Assembly: GCF_025725665.1 (NCBI RefSeq)
Contig: NZ_CP107009.1
Coordinates: 2,914,001-2,978,000, forward strand
DNA: 64,000 bases
Origin: Halomonas sp. LR3S48
GTDB taxonomy: Bacteria; Pseudomonadota; Gammaproteobacteria; Pseudomonadales; Halomonadaceae
Reading direction: 5' to 3'
In this document: in pieces, positions 55,658 to 64,000 of the stretch
Layout: each line of letters opens with the position of its first letter
Position numbering within the stretch: the stretch's first letter is position 1
Position numbers and translations under genes: made by a program
The notes under the pieces: model-generated
The model's database searches: none
Seen by the model: only the letters and a program-made list of their open reading frames with translations
What the model was told of the DNA's origin: nothing

Positions 55658-56515
55658 TCAGCGCGTCTCCTTGAGCGATTGCGCTCGGCCATACCAGACT
55701 TTCTTCGCGCCGCCCAGCAGGCGCGCTGCCACCGCCGCGGCCTGCTTGACCCCAACGCCCTCGGCAAGCAGCGCCGCGAGCACGGCATCGGCTTCCAGGG
55801 TGGCGGCGTCCGCCTTCTCGCGCGCCTCGGCGCCCGCCACCATGATCACGAACTCGCCGCGGGCCTGATCGGGGTCGGCCTCCATGCGCGCCAGTAGTGC
55901 CGAGGCGCTGCCGTCGAGAAACGTCTCGAAGGACTTGGTCAGCTCCCTGGCCAGCACCAGCCGCCGCTCGCCGAATACCGCTGCGAGATCTGTCAGGGTG
56001 TCGCGGATACGGTGTGGCGACTCGTAGAAGACCAGCGTCTCCTGATTTGCCTTGAGCCCCTCGAGCCGCTGGCATCGCGCCCCCGTCTTGGCCGGAAGGA
56101 AGCCCTGGAACAGAAAGCGATCGGTCGGCAGGCCCGCGGCGCACAGCGCCGCTACCAGGGCGCAAGGGCCCGGCACCGGCACGATGCGCCGCCCTCGCGC
56201 ACGCAGCTCGCGCACCAGCACGAAGCCCGGGTCGCTGATCAAAGGCGTACCGGCGTCACTAACCAAGGCAATGTCCTGGCCACGCAGCAGTCGCTCGTCG
56301 AGTTGCTCGACCCGTGCCGCCTCATTGTGCTCATGCAGCGAGAGCATGGCGGGCGAGAGCCCCAGGTGACGCAGCAGCCGGGAGGTGTGGCGGGTATCCT
56401 CCGCCGCAACCAGCGTCACTTCGCCGAGCAACCTGGCGGCCCTGGGGCTCAAATCCTCCAGATTCCCAATCGGCGTGGCGACCACGTACAATGTGCCCAG
56501 ATCAGTGTCAGACAT
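55658..56515 (-). CDS. rsmI: 16S rRNA (cytidine1402-2'-O)-methyltransferase RsmI
   Basis: Tetrapyrrole-methylase-fold enzyme that methylates the ribose of C1402 in 16S rRNA. The 285-residue product shows LYVVATPIGNLEDLSPRA, VAAEDTRHTSRLL, ALVSDAGTPLISDPGFVLVR, and LVFYESPHRI, all typical of RsmI. Length matches E. coli RsmI (286). It is divergent from lpoA (101-nt gap between starts) as in E. coli, and its 3' end is 52 nt from the rnpB start. RsmH, acting on the same base, is just beyond rnpB. Confidence 0.97.
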   Translation of the reverse strand: MSDTDLGTLYVVATPIGNLEDLSPRAARLLGEVTLVAAEDTRHTSRLLRHLGLSPAMLSLHEHNEAARVEQLDERLLRGQDIALVSDAGTPLISDPGFVLVRELRARGRRIVPVPGPCALVAALCAAGLPTDRFLFQGFLPAKTGARCQRLEGLKANQETLVFYESPHRIRDTLTDLAAVFGERRLVLARELTKSFETFLDGSASALLARMEADPDQARGEFVIMVAGAEAREKADAATLEADAVLAALLAEGVGVKQAAAVAARLLGGAKKVWYGRAQSLKETR

Positions 56516-56616
56516 GGCGGTTCCTCAGCGAGACTGTCGGGCTTGGCCGAACGAGATGATTGCCGCGCCCAGAGATAGACCCGTGCCTCTCTGAGCCTGC
56601 AGACAAGGAAGAATAC

Positions 56617-58366
56617 ATGCTGAAAATGCCCCGCGGCCTGCTGGCCACCCTGCTCCTCGCCCTCCTCATGGCCGGCTGCGCCCCTCCCGGTGTCGTCGAG
56701 CGCGTGCCCGAAGACGACCCCGGCCAACTTCTCGAGCGCGCCGAGCAGCAAGCTCCCGAGCAAGCCGCACTCAGCCGGCTCGAGGCGGCGGATATCCTAG
56801 CACGCCGCGGCCAGCGCACCCAGGCGCTGGAGATCGCCCGCGAGATCGACGATGCCCAGCTGTCCGCCGAATACCGCTTGCATTGGGCCATGCTGCTGTC
56901 GGAACTCGGCGAAGAACTCGAGGAGCCCTGGGCCGTGATCCAGGCCGGCCAATTGCTCGACGAGATCGACATGCCGCGCGATGCCGACCTGATACTGCGC
57001 GAGCGCATGGGGCGCGCCCTGGTGCAGGTCGACGAGCACCGCGCCGCTGCGGCGATGTTGATGTATGTGCAGGCACGCACCGACAGGGAAGCGCTCAACG
57101 ATCCCATCTGGGCCTCGCTCTCCCGCCTCGAGGGTAACGGACTGGCCAGTCTGCGCGAGGGAGCCGACGAACTCACCCAGGGCTGGCTGGAACTTGCCGG
57201 CCTGGTACGCGAGAGCGACGGCGACATCGAGCGCCTGTTCACGCGCCTGGAATCCTGGCGTGAGCGCAACCCTCAGCACCCGGCAGCCCGCAGCGTACCC
57301 GCAGAACTCCTGGCCCTGCGCGAACTGCGCGGCAAGGAAGTGCGTCATATCGCCGTTTTCTTGCCCGACAACGGCCCCTTGTCCGGCGTTGCCGAATCGA
57401 TTCGCACCGGCATCCGCATCCACCACCTCAACAGCGTCGAGCGCAATGGCGGCGTGCGGCTCTCGTTCCTCGACGCCAGCCAGGGCAACCTCGACGCCCT
57501 CTATACTGAGGCGCGCAACATCGGTGCCCAGGTGGTCATCGGCCCGCTCGACAAGGACCAGGTCAGCGAACTCGAAGCCCGCGACAGCGTTCCCTTGCCG
57601 ACGCTGGCGCTGAACTACGGCGCCGGCTCGTCGAACCAGGCCGAGGGGCTGTTCCAGTTCGGCCTGTCGGCCGAGGACGAAGCGCGCCAGGTTGCCCGAC
57701 GCGCTTATGAGGACGGTCATCGCCGCAGCGCCCTGCTGGTGCCGAACAACGAGTGGGGCGCGCGGGTCGGTCGCGCCTTCGAGGAGGAATGGCGCAACCG
57801 CGACGGCACCATCACCAATGCCGTTGCCTATGACCCCCGCGGTTCCGCCACCGAGAGCACTCGCCGGGTGCTCAGCGACGGCCGTCCCGACATGCTGTTC
57901 CTGCTCGCCCTGCCCAGTTACGCGCGCCAGGTACCGCCGACCCTCGACTACTACAATGCCGCCAATCTGCCCATCTACGCCACGTCGCATCTCTACGAGG
58001 GACGTCCGCAGCCACTGCTCGACCATGACCTCGACGAGGTCAACTTCGTCGACATTCCCTGGCAGATCCCTGATGCCGCGGTAGGCGGCGTGGAAGCGCT
58101 CCCCTATCTCGCCAGCTTTGAGGAACTGCATCGGGATGCCGATCCCTCCACCTTCCGGTTGATGGCCATGGGTGTCGACGCCTACGAACTGGCGCGCCGG
58201 CTACCGCAGTTTCAACTGCTACCCGAGAGCGAAATGTTCGGCGCCACCGGCTTGCTGGTACCCGGGCGTGACGGTCGCATCGAGCGACGACTGCCCTGGG
58301 CGCGCTTCGAGCGCGGAGTGCCGCGCCCGATCCTGAGCTTCGACCTGCTCGACGGTGCCCAGAACG

Positions 58367-58383
<17 letters not shown>
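56617..58383 (+). CDS. lpoA: Penicillin-binding protein activator LpoA (LppC family)
   Basis: Outer-membrane lipoprotein that activates PBP1A by reaching through the periplasm. From the ATG at 56617 (AAGGAAGA upstream) the product is 588 residues with a lipoprotein signal ending in LMAGC (C21). The N-terminal half is helical TPR-like. The C-terminal half is a periplasmic-binding-protein fold, with VRHIAVFLPDNGPLSGVAES, VVIGPLDKDQVSEL and FLLALPSYARQVPPTLDYY. Length is close to family members (about 600). It is divergent from rsmI and followed by yraN, diaA and dolP, the conserved E. coli yraLMNOP order. Confidence 0.95.
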
Positions 58384-59367
<984 letters not shown>

Positions 59368-59372
59368 TCCCA

Positions 59373-59951
59373 ATGACTTCAACCAGACTCTTCGCTTGTT
59401 TCATGGCCGCCCTGATCCTGGCCCTCGGCGGCTGCACCACGGTTACCGGTGTCACCAATCCCGGCACCATCGACGAGAACTACGGCAGGCGCACCCTGGG
59501 TGCCCAGGTGGAAGACGAAAGCATCGAGACCAAGATCGCCCACAACCTTCGCCGCAGCGATGCGCGCCTCGGCGATGCCCGCATCAACGTCGACAGCTAC
59601 AACGGCATCGTGCTCCTCACCGGCCAGGTTCCCAGCGAAGAGCTGAAGCAGAAGGCCAACGAAGTGGCGCTGGAGGTACGCAACGTACGCGACGTACATA
59701 ACGAACTGTCGGTTGCTGCCAACCTGCCGGCAAGCCAGCGACTTTCGGACACCTGGATCAACACCCGCATCCGCACCACCCTGGCGGCCGACGAAAGCAT
59801 CGACACGGGTCGGCTGCGCTTCATCACCGAGAATGCCACGGTCTATATCATGGGCATGGTCAGGCGGGCCGAAGCGGATCGCATCGTCAATGCGGTTGCC
59901 GACGTCGGCGGCATACAGCGCATCGTCAAGGTCTTCGACTACCTCGACTGA
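59373..59951 (+). CDS. dolP: BON-domain outer-membrane lipoprotein DolP (YraP)
   Basis: Dual-BON-domain lipoprotein that supports outer-membrane integrity and goes to division sites in E. coli. The 192-residue product has a lipoprotein signal ending LALGGC (C21), BON1 (about 45-115; INVDSYNGIVLLTGQVPSEE) and BON2 (about 122-192; VYIMGMVRRAEADRIVNAV). Length equals E. coli DolP (191). It starts 6 nt after diaA and is ended by a strong terminator. Confidence 0.95.
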   Translation: MTSTRLFACFMAALILALGGCTTVTGVTNPGTIDENYGRRTLGAQVEDESIETKIAHNLRRSDARLGDARINVDSYNGIVLLTGQVPSEELKQKANEVALEVRNVRDVHNELSVAANLPASQRLSDTWINTRIRTTLAADESIDTGRLRFITENATVYIMGMVRRAEADRIVNAVADVGGIQRIVKVFDYLD

Positions 59952-59971
59952 ACACTCAGCTCAGCGCATAA

Positions 59972-60010
59972 AACGCAAAACGGCAGGCCCAGGGCCTGCT
60001 GTTTTGCGTT
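59972..60010. terminator. Bidirectional terminator between dolP and sspB
   Basis: AACGCAAAAC (59972-59981) pairs with GTTTTGCGTT (60001-60010), enclosing an inner GCAGGCCC/GGGCCTGC stem. T-runs are present for both convergent transcripts. It closes the lpoA-yraN-diaA-dolP unit and the petABC-sspAB side. Confidence 0.88.
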
Positions 60011-60032
60011 CTGGCCGATATGGCGCCTGCCG

Positions 60033-60515
60033 TCACTTGATGACTCGCAATGAAGGTCGCTTCTTGGACGAAGAGGATTTGCCGGTCGGCGACACCTTGT
60101 CGCGTTCCGGTGTCACGCCATCATCGTCTCGACCTTCGTCACTGTCGACGCTACTCAGCCCGGGCTTGTCCGCGGAGGCTTCTTCCTCCCGGGGCATCGG
60201 CATGGTCGGCTCATGGCCGAACACCATACCCACGCCATTCTCCCTGGCATAGACGGCCACCAGGGCCGGCATCGGCACGACCACCTGCATGGGTTGCCCG
60301 CCGAAGCGGGCGTGAAAACTGATGGCATCGTTCTCGATATGCAGGTCCCGCACCGCGGAAGGCCCCACGTTCAGCACGATCTGGCCATTCTGCACGAACT
60401 GGCGCGGCACACTTACGCCAGGCTGCTCGGCGTCGACCACGATGTAGGGAGTCTGATCATTGTCCAGAAGCCACTCGTAGAGGCCTCGGGCCAGATAGGG
60501 GCGGCTCGACAACAT
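60033..60515 (-). CDS. sspB: ClpXP protease specificity-enhancing factor SspB
   Basis: Adaptor that delivers ssrA-tagged proteins to ClpXP. The 160-residue product has the globular SspB core with RPYLARGLYEWLLDNDQTPY, VNGQI-like VQNGQIVLNVGPSAVRDL and ISFHARFGGQPMQVVVPMPA. A disordered acidic tail follows (about 108-150). The C-terminal PSLRVIK is the short peptide that docks on ClpX. Length matches E. coli SspB (165). It lies downstream of sspA (49-nt gap), the usual order. Confidence 0.96.
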   Translation of the reverse strand: MLSSRPYLARGLYEWLLDNDQTPYIVVDAEQPGVSVPRQFVQNGQIVLNVGPSAVRDLHIENDAISFHARFGGQPMQVVVPMPALVAVYARENGVGMVFGHEPTMPMPREEEASADKPGLSSVDSDEGRDDDGVTPERDKVSPTGKSSSSKKRPSLRVIK

Positions 60516-60564
60516 GGCGTTCTGCCCTCCAGTCTGTTGGCGTCGGGATGGCCCGACGCCGGGT

Positions 60565-61191
60565 TCAGGCGCGCATCTCGCGCTCGTTCTCGCTCAGCGC
60601 CGACACGAAGGATTCCCGCTCGAACAAGCGCTCCATGTAAGTAACGAGCGGCTTTACCTGCTTCTCCGGAAGCTCGATCCCCAGCACCGGAAGGCGCCAG
60701 AGTATCGGCGCGATACAGCAGTCGACCAGCGAGAACTCCTCGCTCATGAAGAAAGGCACGTCCTCGAAGATCGGTGAGATACCGACCAGACTCTCGCGCA
60801 GTTCCTTGCGCGCCTTTTCCACTTCCTTCTTGCCACCGCTCTCGATCTGCTCGACCAGCGGACACCACTCGCGCTCGATGCGGTGCATCCACAGCCGGCT
60901 CTGAGCCCGGGCGACAGGATACACCGGCAACAGCGGCGGGTGGGGGAAGCGCTCGTCCAAGTATTCCATCATAACCTTGGATTCATAGAGCGCCAGATCG
61001 CGATCGACCAGTGTCGGCACGCTATTGTAGGGGTTCAGGTCGGCAAGCTCTTCGGGACGCTGGTCGCCATTGACCTCGACGATATCGACCGCCACGCCCT
61101 TCTCGGCGAGCACGATACGTACGCGATGACTGAAGTGATCATCGCTTCCCGAGTAGAAGATCATCGACGACCGCTTGGCCACTACACCCAT
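60565..61191 (-). CDS. sspA: Stringent starvation protein A
   Basis: Glutathione-transferase-fold, RNA-polymerase-associated protein that tunes transcription in starvation and stress. The 208-residue product has [18 protein letters not shown] at the start of the thioredoxin-like domain, [19 protein letters not shown] and [13 protein letters not shown], then a helical GST C-terminal domain with [16 protein letters not shown]. The catalytic thiol/Ser of true GSTs is not conserved, as usual for SspA. Length matches E. coli SspA (212). It lies between petC (152-nt gap) and sspB. Confidence 0.96.
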   Translation of the reverse strand: MGVVAKRSSMIFYSGSDDHFSHRVRIVLAEKGVAVDIVEVNGDQRPEELADLNPYNSVPTLVDRDLALYESKVMMEYLDERFPHPPLLPVYPVARAQSRLWMHRIEREWCPLVEQIESGGKKEVEKARKELRESLVGISPIFEDVPFFMSEEFSLVDCCIAPILWRLPVLGIELPEKQVKPLVTYMERLFERESFVSALSENEREMRA

Positions 61192-61278
61192 GTAACAATC
61201 CTCGCATCAATTCGAACCAGCATGATAGCACGCACCCCAAACTGCGGGGTGGCTCGCGCTCTCGAACTTGGAACAACA

Positions 61279-61318
61279 CGCAGGGGGCGCATGGCACGAT
61301 GGCCATACGCCCCCTGCG
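61279..61318. terminator. Terminator of the petABC operon
   Basis: CGCAGGGGGCG (61279-61289) pairs perfectly with CGCCCCCTGCG (61308-61318), and the inner GCATGGC and GGCCATA extend the stem. On the minus strand, where petC is read, it is followed by TGTTGTTCC. It lies 24 nt beyond the petC stop. Confidence 0.75.
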
Positions 61319-61342
61319 GCACAACATACCGATTCGAGCGAA

Positions 61343-62110
61343 TCAGTGGATATCGCGCCAGTACTCGCGCTTCAGCAGGTACGCCAGCACACCGAAAATG
61401 AAGATGAAGATCAACACCTTCGGCCCCAACGCCTGCGCATGCAGCTTGGTCGGCTCGCCCACGTAGGCCAGGAAGTTGGTCAAGTCGTAGACGGCCTCTT
61501 CGAACTCCTCCGGCTCCATGGCCCCAGGCTGCGTGACCTGCAGCACCTCGCAAGACTGGTACTTGCCGGTCAGCGGGTCGAGCTCGGCTCCGTCGACGGG
61601 ACGATCCGTCTCGGCACACACCTTCTCCTGCACGCCCTGCAGCGGCTCCAGCACATTGGGCATGGCCACCAGGTCGAACACTTCATTATTGACCCCATTG
61701 GGACGCTCGGGGTCGCGATAGAAGGTCAGCAGGTACGAGTAGATCCAGTCGGTGCCGCGCAGGCGCGCCTCGAGGGTGAGGTCGGGAGGCGGCGCCCCGA
61801 ACCAGCTCTCCCCGTCCTCGGTGCTCATGGCGTTGTGCATCTGGTCGTTGAAGGCCAGGCTCGAAGAGAAAATCAGATTCTCCTCGATGAGTTCCTGAGG
61901 AATGTCGAGGTCTTCGGCGGCACGCGCGAAACGCTGATGCTCGAGCGAATGACACCCCATGCAGTAGTTGACGAAGAGCTTCATGCCCCGCTGCAGCGAT
62001 GCCTTGTCGTGGAGATCCGGCGTCATCGAATAAGGCACGCTCTCGCCACCCGCGGCCATCGCGGTGAAGGGCACCAGCGCGAAGAGCAGTGCGAACAGTT
62101 GCTTTTTCAT
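61343..62110 (-). CDS. petC: Cytochrome c1 of the bc1 complex
   Basis: Heme c subunit that passes electrons from the Rieske protein to soluble or membrane cytochrome c. From the ATG at 62110 the product is 255 residues. A signal peptide (1-20, ALVPFTAMAA) and C50-x2-C53-H54 in NYCMGCHSLEH bind heme. DLTLEARLRGTDWIYSYL is a conserved region. The C-terminal membrane anchor is GPKVLIFIFIFGVLAYLL. A predicted Met ligand is in LVAMPNVLE. The ATG overlaps the petB TAA by one base. It ends the petABC operon before a terminator. Confidence 0.97.
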   Translation of the reverse strand: MKKQLFALLFALVPFTAMAAGGESVPYSMTPDLHDKASLQRGMKLFVNYCMGCHSLEHQRFARAAEDLDIPQELIEENLIFSSSLAFNDQMHNAMSTEDGESWFGAPPPDLTLEARLRGTDWIYSYLLTFYRDPERPNGVNNEVFDLVAMPNVLEPLQGVQEKVCAETDRPVDGAELDPLTGKYQSCEVLQVTQPGAMEPEEFEEAVYDLTNFLAYVGEPTKLHAQALGPKVLIFIFIFGVLAYLLKREYWRDIH

Positions 62111-63369
62111 TAGCCAGTCACCCTCTCCGGAATGGGTTTCGTCTTCTCCATCCTTGTGTAGAAAGGCATCAACAGGAAGAAGGCAAAGTAGACCGCCGTA
62201 CAGATCTGCGCCAGCACGGTACGCCCATCGGTAGCCGGCAGCACGCCCAGCACGCCGAGAATCACGAAGCTGATGGCGAACAGCGCCAGCATCACCTTGG
62301 AGATCCAGCCCTTGTAGCGCATGGAGTTCACCGGGCTGCGATCGAGCCAGGGCAGCACGAACAGCACGGCGATAGCCGCTCCCATGAAGATCACACCGAG
62401 GAACTTGGCGTCCAACCCCAGGATCGAGAAGTTGATCGCCCGCAGGATGGCGTAGAAAGGCGTGAAGTACCACACCGGGGCAATATGGTCCGGCGTCTTG
62501 AGCGGGTTCGCCGGCTCGAAGTTGGGCTTCTCGATGAAGTAGCCGCCACCTTCGGGGAAGTAGAACACCACCACACAGAACACGAACAGGAACACGGCCA
62601 CGCCGAATACATCCTTGACGGTGTAGTACGGGTGGAAGGGGATCCCGTCGAGCGGCTTGCCGGTCTCGTCCTTCTTGGCCTTGATGTCGATGCCGTCCGG
62701 ATTGTTGGAGCCGACCTCATGCAGTGCAATGATATGCAGCACCACCAGCGCCAGGATCACGATGGGCAGCGCCACCACATGGAGGGCGAAGAAACGATTG
62801 AGGGTGATACCGGAGATCAGGTAGTCGCCGCGCACCCACTGGGCCAGGTCCGGGCCGATGCCGGGAATCGCCGAAAACAGCGAGATGATCACCTGAGCCC
62901 CCCAGTAGGACATCTGCCCCCAGGGCAGCAGGTAGCCCATGAAGGCCTCGGCCATCAGCGCCAGGTAGATCGCCATGCCGAAGATCCACACCAGTTCGCG
63001 TGGCGCCTTGTAGGAGCCGTAGAGCAGTCCACGGAACATGTGCAGATAGACCACAACGAAGAAGGCGGAAGCACCGGTGGAGTGCATATAGCGGATGAGC
63101 CAACCCCACTCCACATCGCGCATGATGTACTCGACGGAAGCGAAAGCACCCTCGGCGGAGGGGTTGAAGCTCATGGTCAGCCAGACGCCGGTAAGGATCT
63201 GGTTGACGAGCACCAGCAGGGCGAGAGAGCCAAAGAAATACCAGAAATTGAAATTCTTGGGCGCGTAGTACTTTGACAGGTGTTCCTGCCACATCTGCGT
63301 GGCAGGGAAGCGGTCGTCCACCCAGCGCATGAACCCGCTCTCTGCCTTGACACGGTTCGGGTTACCCAT
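62110..63369 (-). CDS. petB: Cytochrome b of the bc1 complex
   Basis: Membrane subunit that holds hemes bL and bH and the quinol and quinone sites. The 419-residue product has about nine hydrophobic segments. It shows MRDVEWGWLIRYMHSTGAS and YLHMFRGLLYGSYKAPRE. GYLLPWGQMSYWGAQVI carries the Qo-site region, and RFFALHVVALPIVILALV provides heme-ligand His. PxHPYYTVKD-like FHPYYTVKDVFGV and NPLKTPDHIAPVWYFTPFYA include the Qo PDH-type loop. The ATG overlaps the petA TGA by one base. Confidence 0.98.
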   Translation of the reverse strand: MGNPNRVKAESGFMRWVDDRFPATQMWQEHLSKYYAPKNFNFWYFFGSLALLVLVNQILTGVWLTMSFNPSAEGAFASVEYIMRDVEWGWLIRYMHSTGASAFFVVVYLHMFRGLLYGSYKAPRELVWIFGMAIYLALMAEAFMGYLLPWGQMSYWGAQVIISLFSAIPGIGPDLAQWVRGDYLISGITLNRFFALHVVALPIVILALVVLHIIALHEVGSNNPDGIDIKAKKDETGKPLDGIPFHPYYTVKDVFGVAVFLFVFCVVVFYFPEGGGYFIEKPNFEPANPLKTPDHIAPVWYFTPFYAILRAINFSILGLDAKFLGVIFMGAAIAVLFVLPWLDRSPVNSMRYKGWISKVMLALFAISFVILGVLGVLPATDGRTVLAQICTAVYFAFFLLMPFYTRMEKTKPIPERVTG

Positions 63370-63968
63370 CAGGCAGCCTCCTCATCTTCGCCGACGACGA
63401 TCACGCTGTCGCTTTCAAAGCGATACGGCGGTACCTCGAGATTGGTCGGAGCCGGCACGTTGCGGAACACGCGCCCCGCCAGGTCGAAACGCGAGCCATG
63501 GCAAGGACAGAAGAAGCCACCCGGCCAATCGTCCGTCCCCACGCCTTCGGCATTCGGCTCGGGGCGGAACAGCGGCGAACAGCCCAGGTGGGTGCAGATC
63601 CCGATCAAGACTCCGATCTCAGGCTTGATCGAGCGCAACGGACCGGTGACGTAGCTTGGCTGCTGCGGTTCGTCGGAATCGGGATCGGCCAGACGGGAAG
63701 GATCGAAGTTCTCGGTACGCTCCATCATCTCGGGAGTGCGTCGAACAACCCAGACCGGCCTCCCACGCCACTCGACGGTCATGCGCTGCCCCGGCTCCAG
63801 CTTCGAGACATCCGCCGTCACTGGCGCCCCCGCCGCCCTTGCCCTGGCACTCGGCTGCCAGGAAGCCACAAAGGGAACCGCCACTCCCACGGCCCCCACC
63901 GCACCTACGACGGTGGTGGCACCAAGGAGGAGACGGCGCCGCCCTTTGTTCACGCCGTTGTCTGCCAT
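63369..63968 (-). CDS. petA: Rieske iron-sulfur subunit of the bc1 complex
   Basis: Rieske protein that accepts electrons from quinol at the Qo site. The 199-residue product has a twin-arginine-type N-terminus NKGRRRLLLGATTVVGAVG with one membrane anchor. The cluster-binding motifs are C125-T-H127-L-G-C130 and C154-P-C156-H157-G-S. The start is ATG at 63968; the remaining 32 nt to the window edge show no gene, only an upstream leader with TTTATGGTTTCTC. It is the first gene of petABC. rpsI and rplM, which often precede it, would lie beyond the window. Confidence 0.98.
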   Translation of the reverse strand: MADNGVNKGRRRLLLGATTVVGAVGAVGVAVPFVASWQPSARARAAGAPVTADVSKLEPGQRMTVEWRGRPVWVVRRTPEMMERTENFDPSRLADPDSDEPQQPSYVTGPLRSIKPEIGVLIGICTHLGCSPLFRPEPNAEGVGTDDWPGGFFCPCHGSRFDLAGRVFRNVPAPTNLEVPPYRFESDSVIVVGEDEEAA

Positions 63969-64000
63969 TTTATGGTTTCTCCCATCAGCTTACCCGTTGA

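Noticed and set aside
56797..58131. Minus-strand 444-codon open frame antisense to lpoA
   Set aside because: Low-complexity shadow of lpoA with no conserved motif.
62089..63276. Plus-strand 395-codon open frame antisense to petB
   Set aside because: His/Gln-rich shadow of a conserved cytochrome b gene.

Overview
The window is chromosomal backbone of a high-GC gammaproteobacterium. Gene order (proA-nadD-rsfS-rlmH-mrdA-rodA-mltB; dsbD, accBC, prmA-dusB-fis-purH; bioBFHCD; a complete dcw cell-wall/division cluster; rsmI-lpoA-yraN-diaA-dolP; petABC-sspAB), a PPi-type phosphofructokinase and acidic proteins suggest Halomonas or a close relative. This is an inference from content; there is no 16S gene here. 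I see no transposase, integrase, phage gene or CRISPR array.

Layout. 1-7119 (minus): cell elongation (mltB, rodA, mrdA), then rlmH, rsfS, nadD and proA. 7210-10440 (plus): two membrane proteins with degenerate GGDEF-like domains and a DedA-PAP2 fusion. 10457-13152 (minus): a LysE/RhtB exporter, ubiX, mpl. 13345-17173: PPi-dependent phosphofructokinase and inorganic pyrophosphatase flank a protein built like a PP2C phosphatase-kinase fusion but lacking key catalytic residues of both domains. 17410-25418 (plus): dsbD, accBC, prmA, dusB-fis, purH, ended by a strong terminator and a 102-bp imperfect palindrome. 25630-28589 (minus): gabD, a small membrane protein, folX, folE. 28859-29422: an unrecognised secreted protein. 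29470-31297 (minus): srkA, comF.

31476-37534 (plus) is the biotin locus: a probable BirA operator, overlapping bioB-bioF-bioH-bioC-bioD, a tRNA-Leu(UAG) and then bioA. 37606-55175 (minus) is the dcw cluster, read from rsmH through ftsL, ftsI, murE, murF, mraY, murD, ftsW, murG, murC, ddlB, ftsQ, ftsA and ftsZ to lpxC. mraZ is absent and the RNase P RNA gene occupies the head of the cluster. 55658-59951 holds rsmI and the divergent lpoA-yraN-diaA-dolP group. 60033-63968 (minus) holds sspB, sspA and the cytochrome bc1 genes petCBA.

Functionally the region is dominated by peptidoglycan: precursor synthesis (MurC-F, Ddl, MraY, MurG), polymerisation (RodA/PBP2, FtsW/FtsI), PBP activation (LpoA), remodelling (MltB), tripeptide recycling (Mpl) and perhaps lipid-carrier recycling (DedA-PAP2). 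The least explained parts are the PP2C/kinase pseudoenzyme between the two pyrophosphate genes, the degenerate-GGDEF pair with the DedA-PAP2 gene, the orphan secreted protein and the palindromic element.
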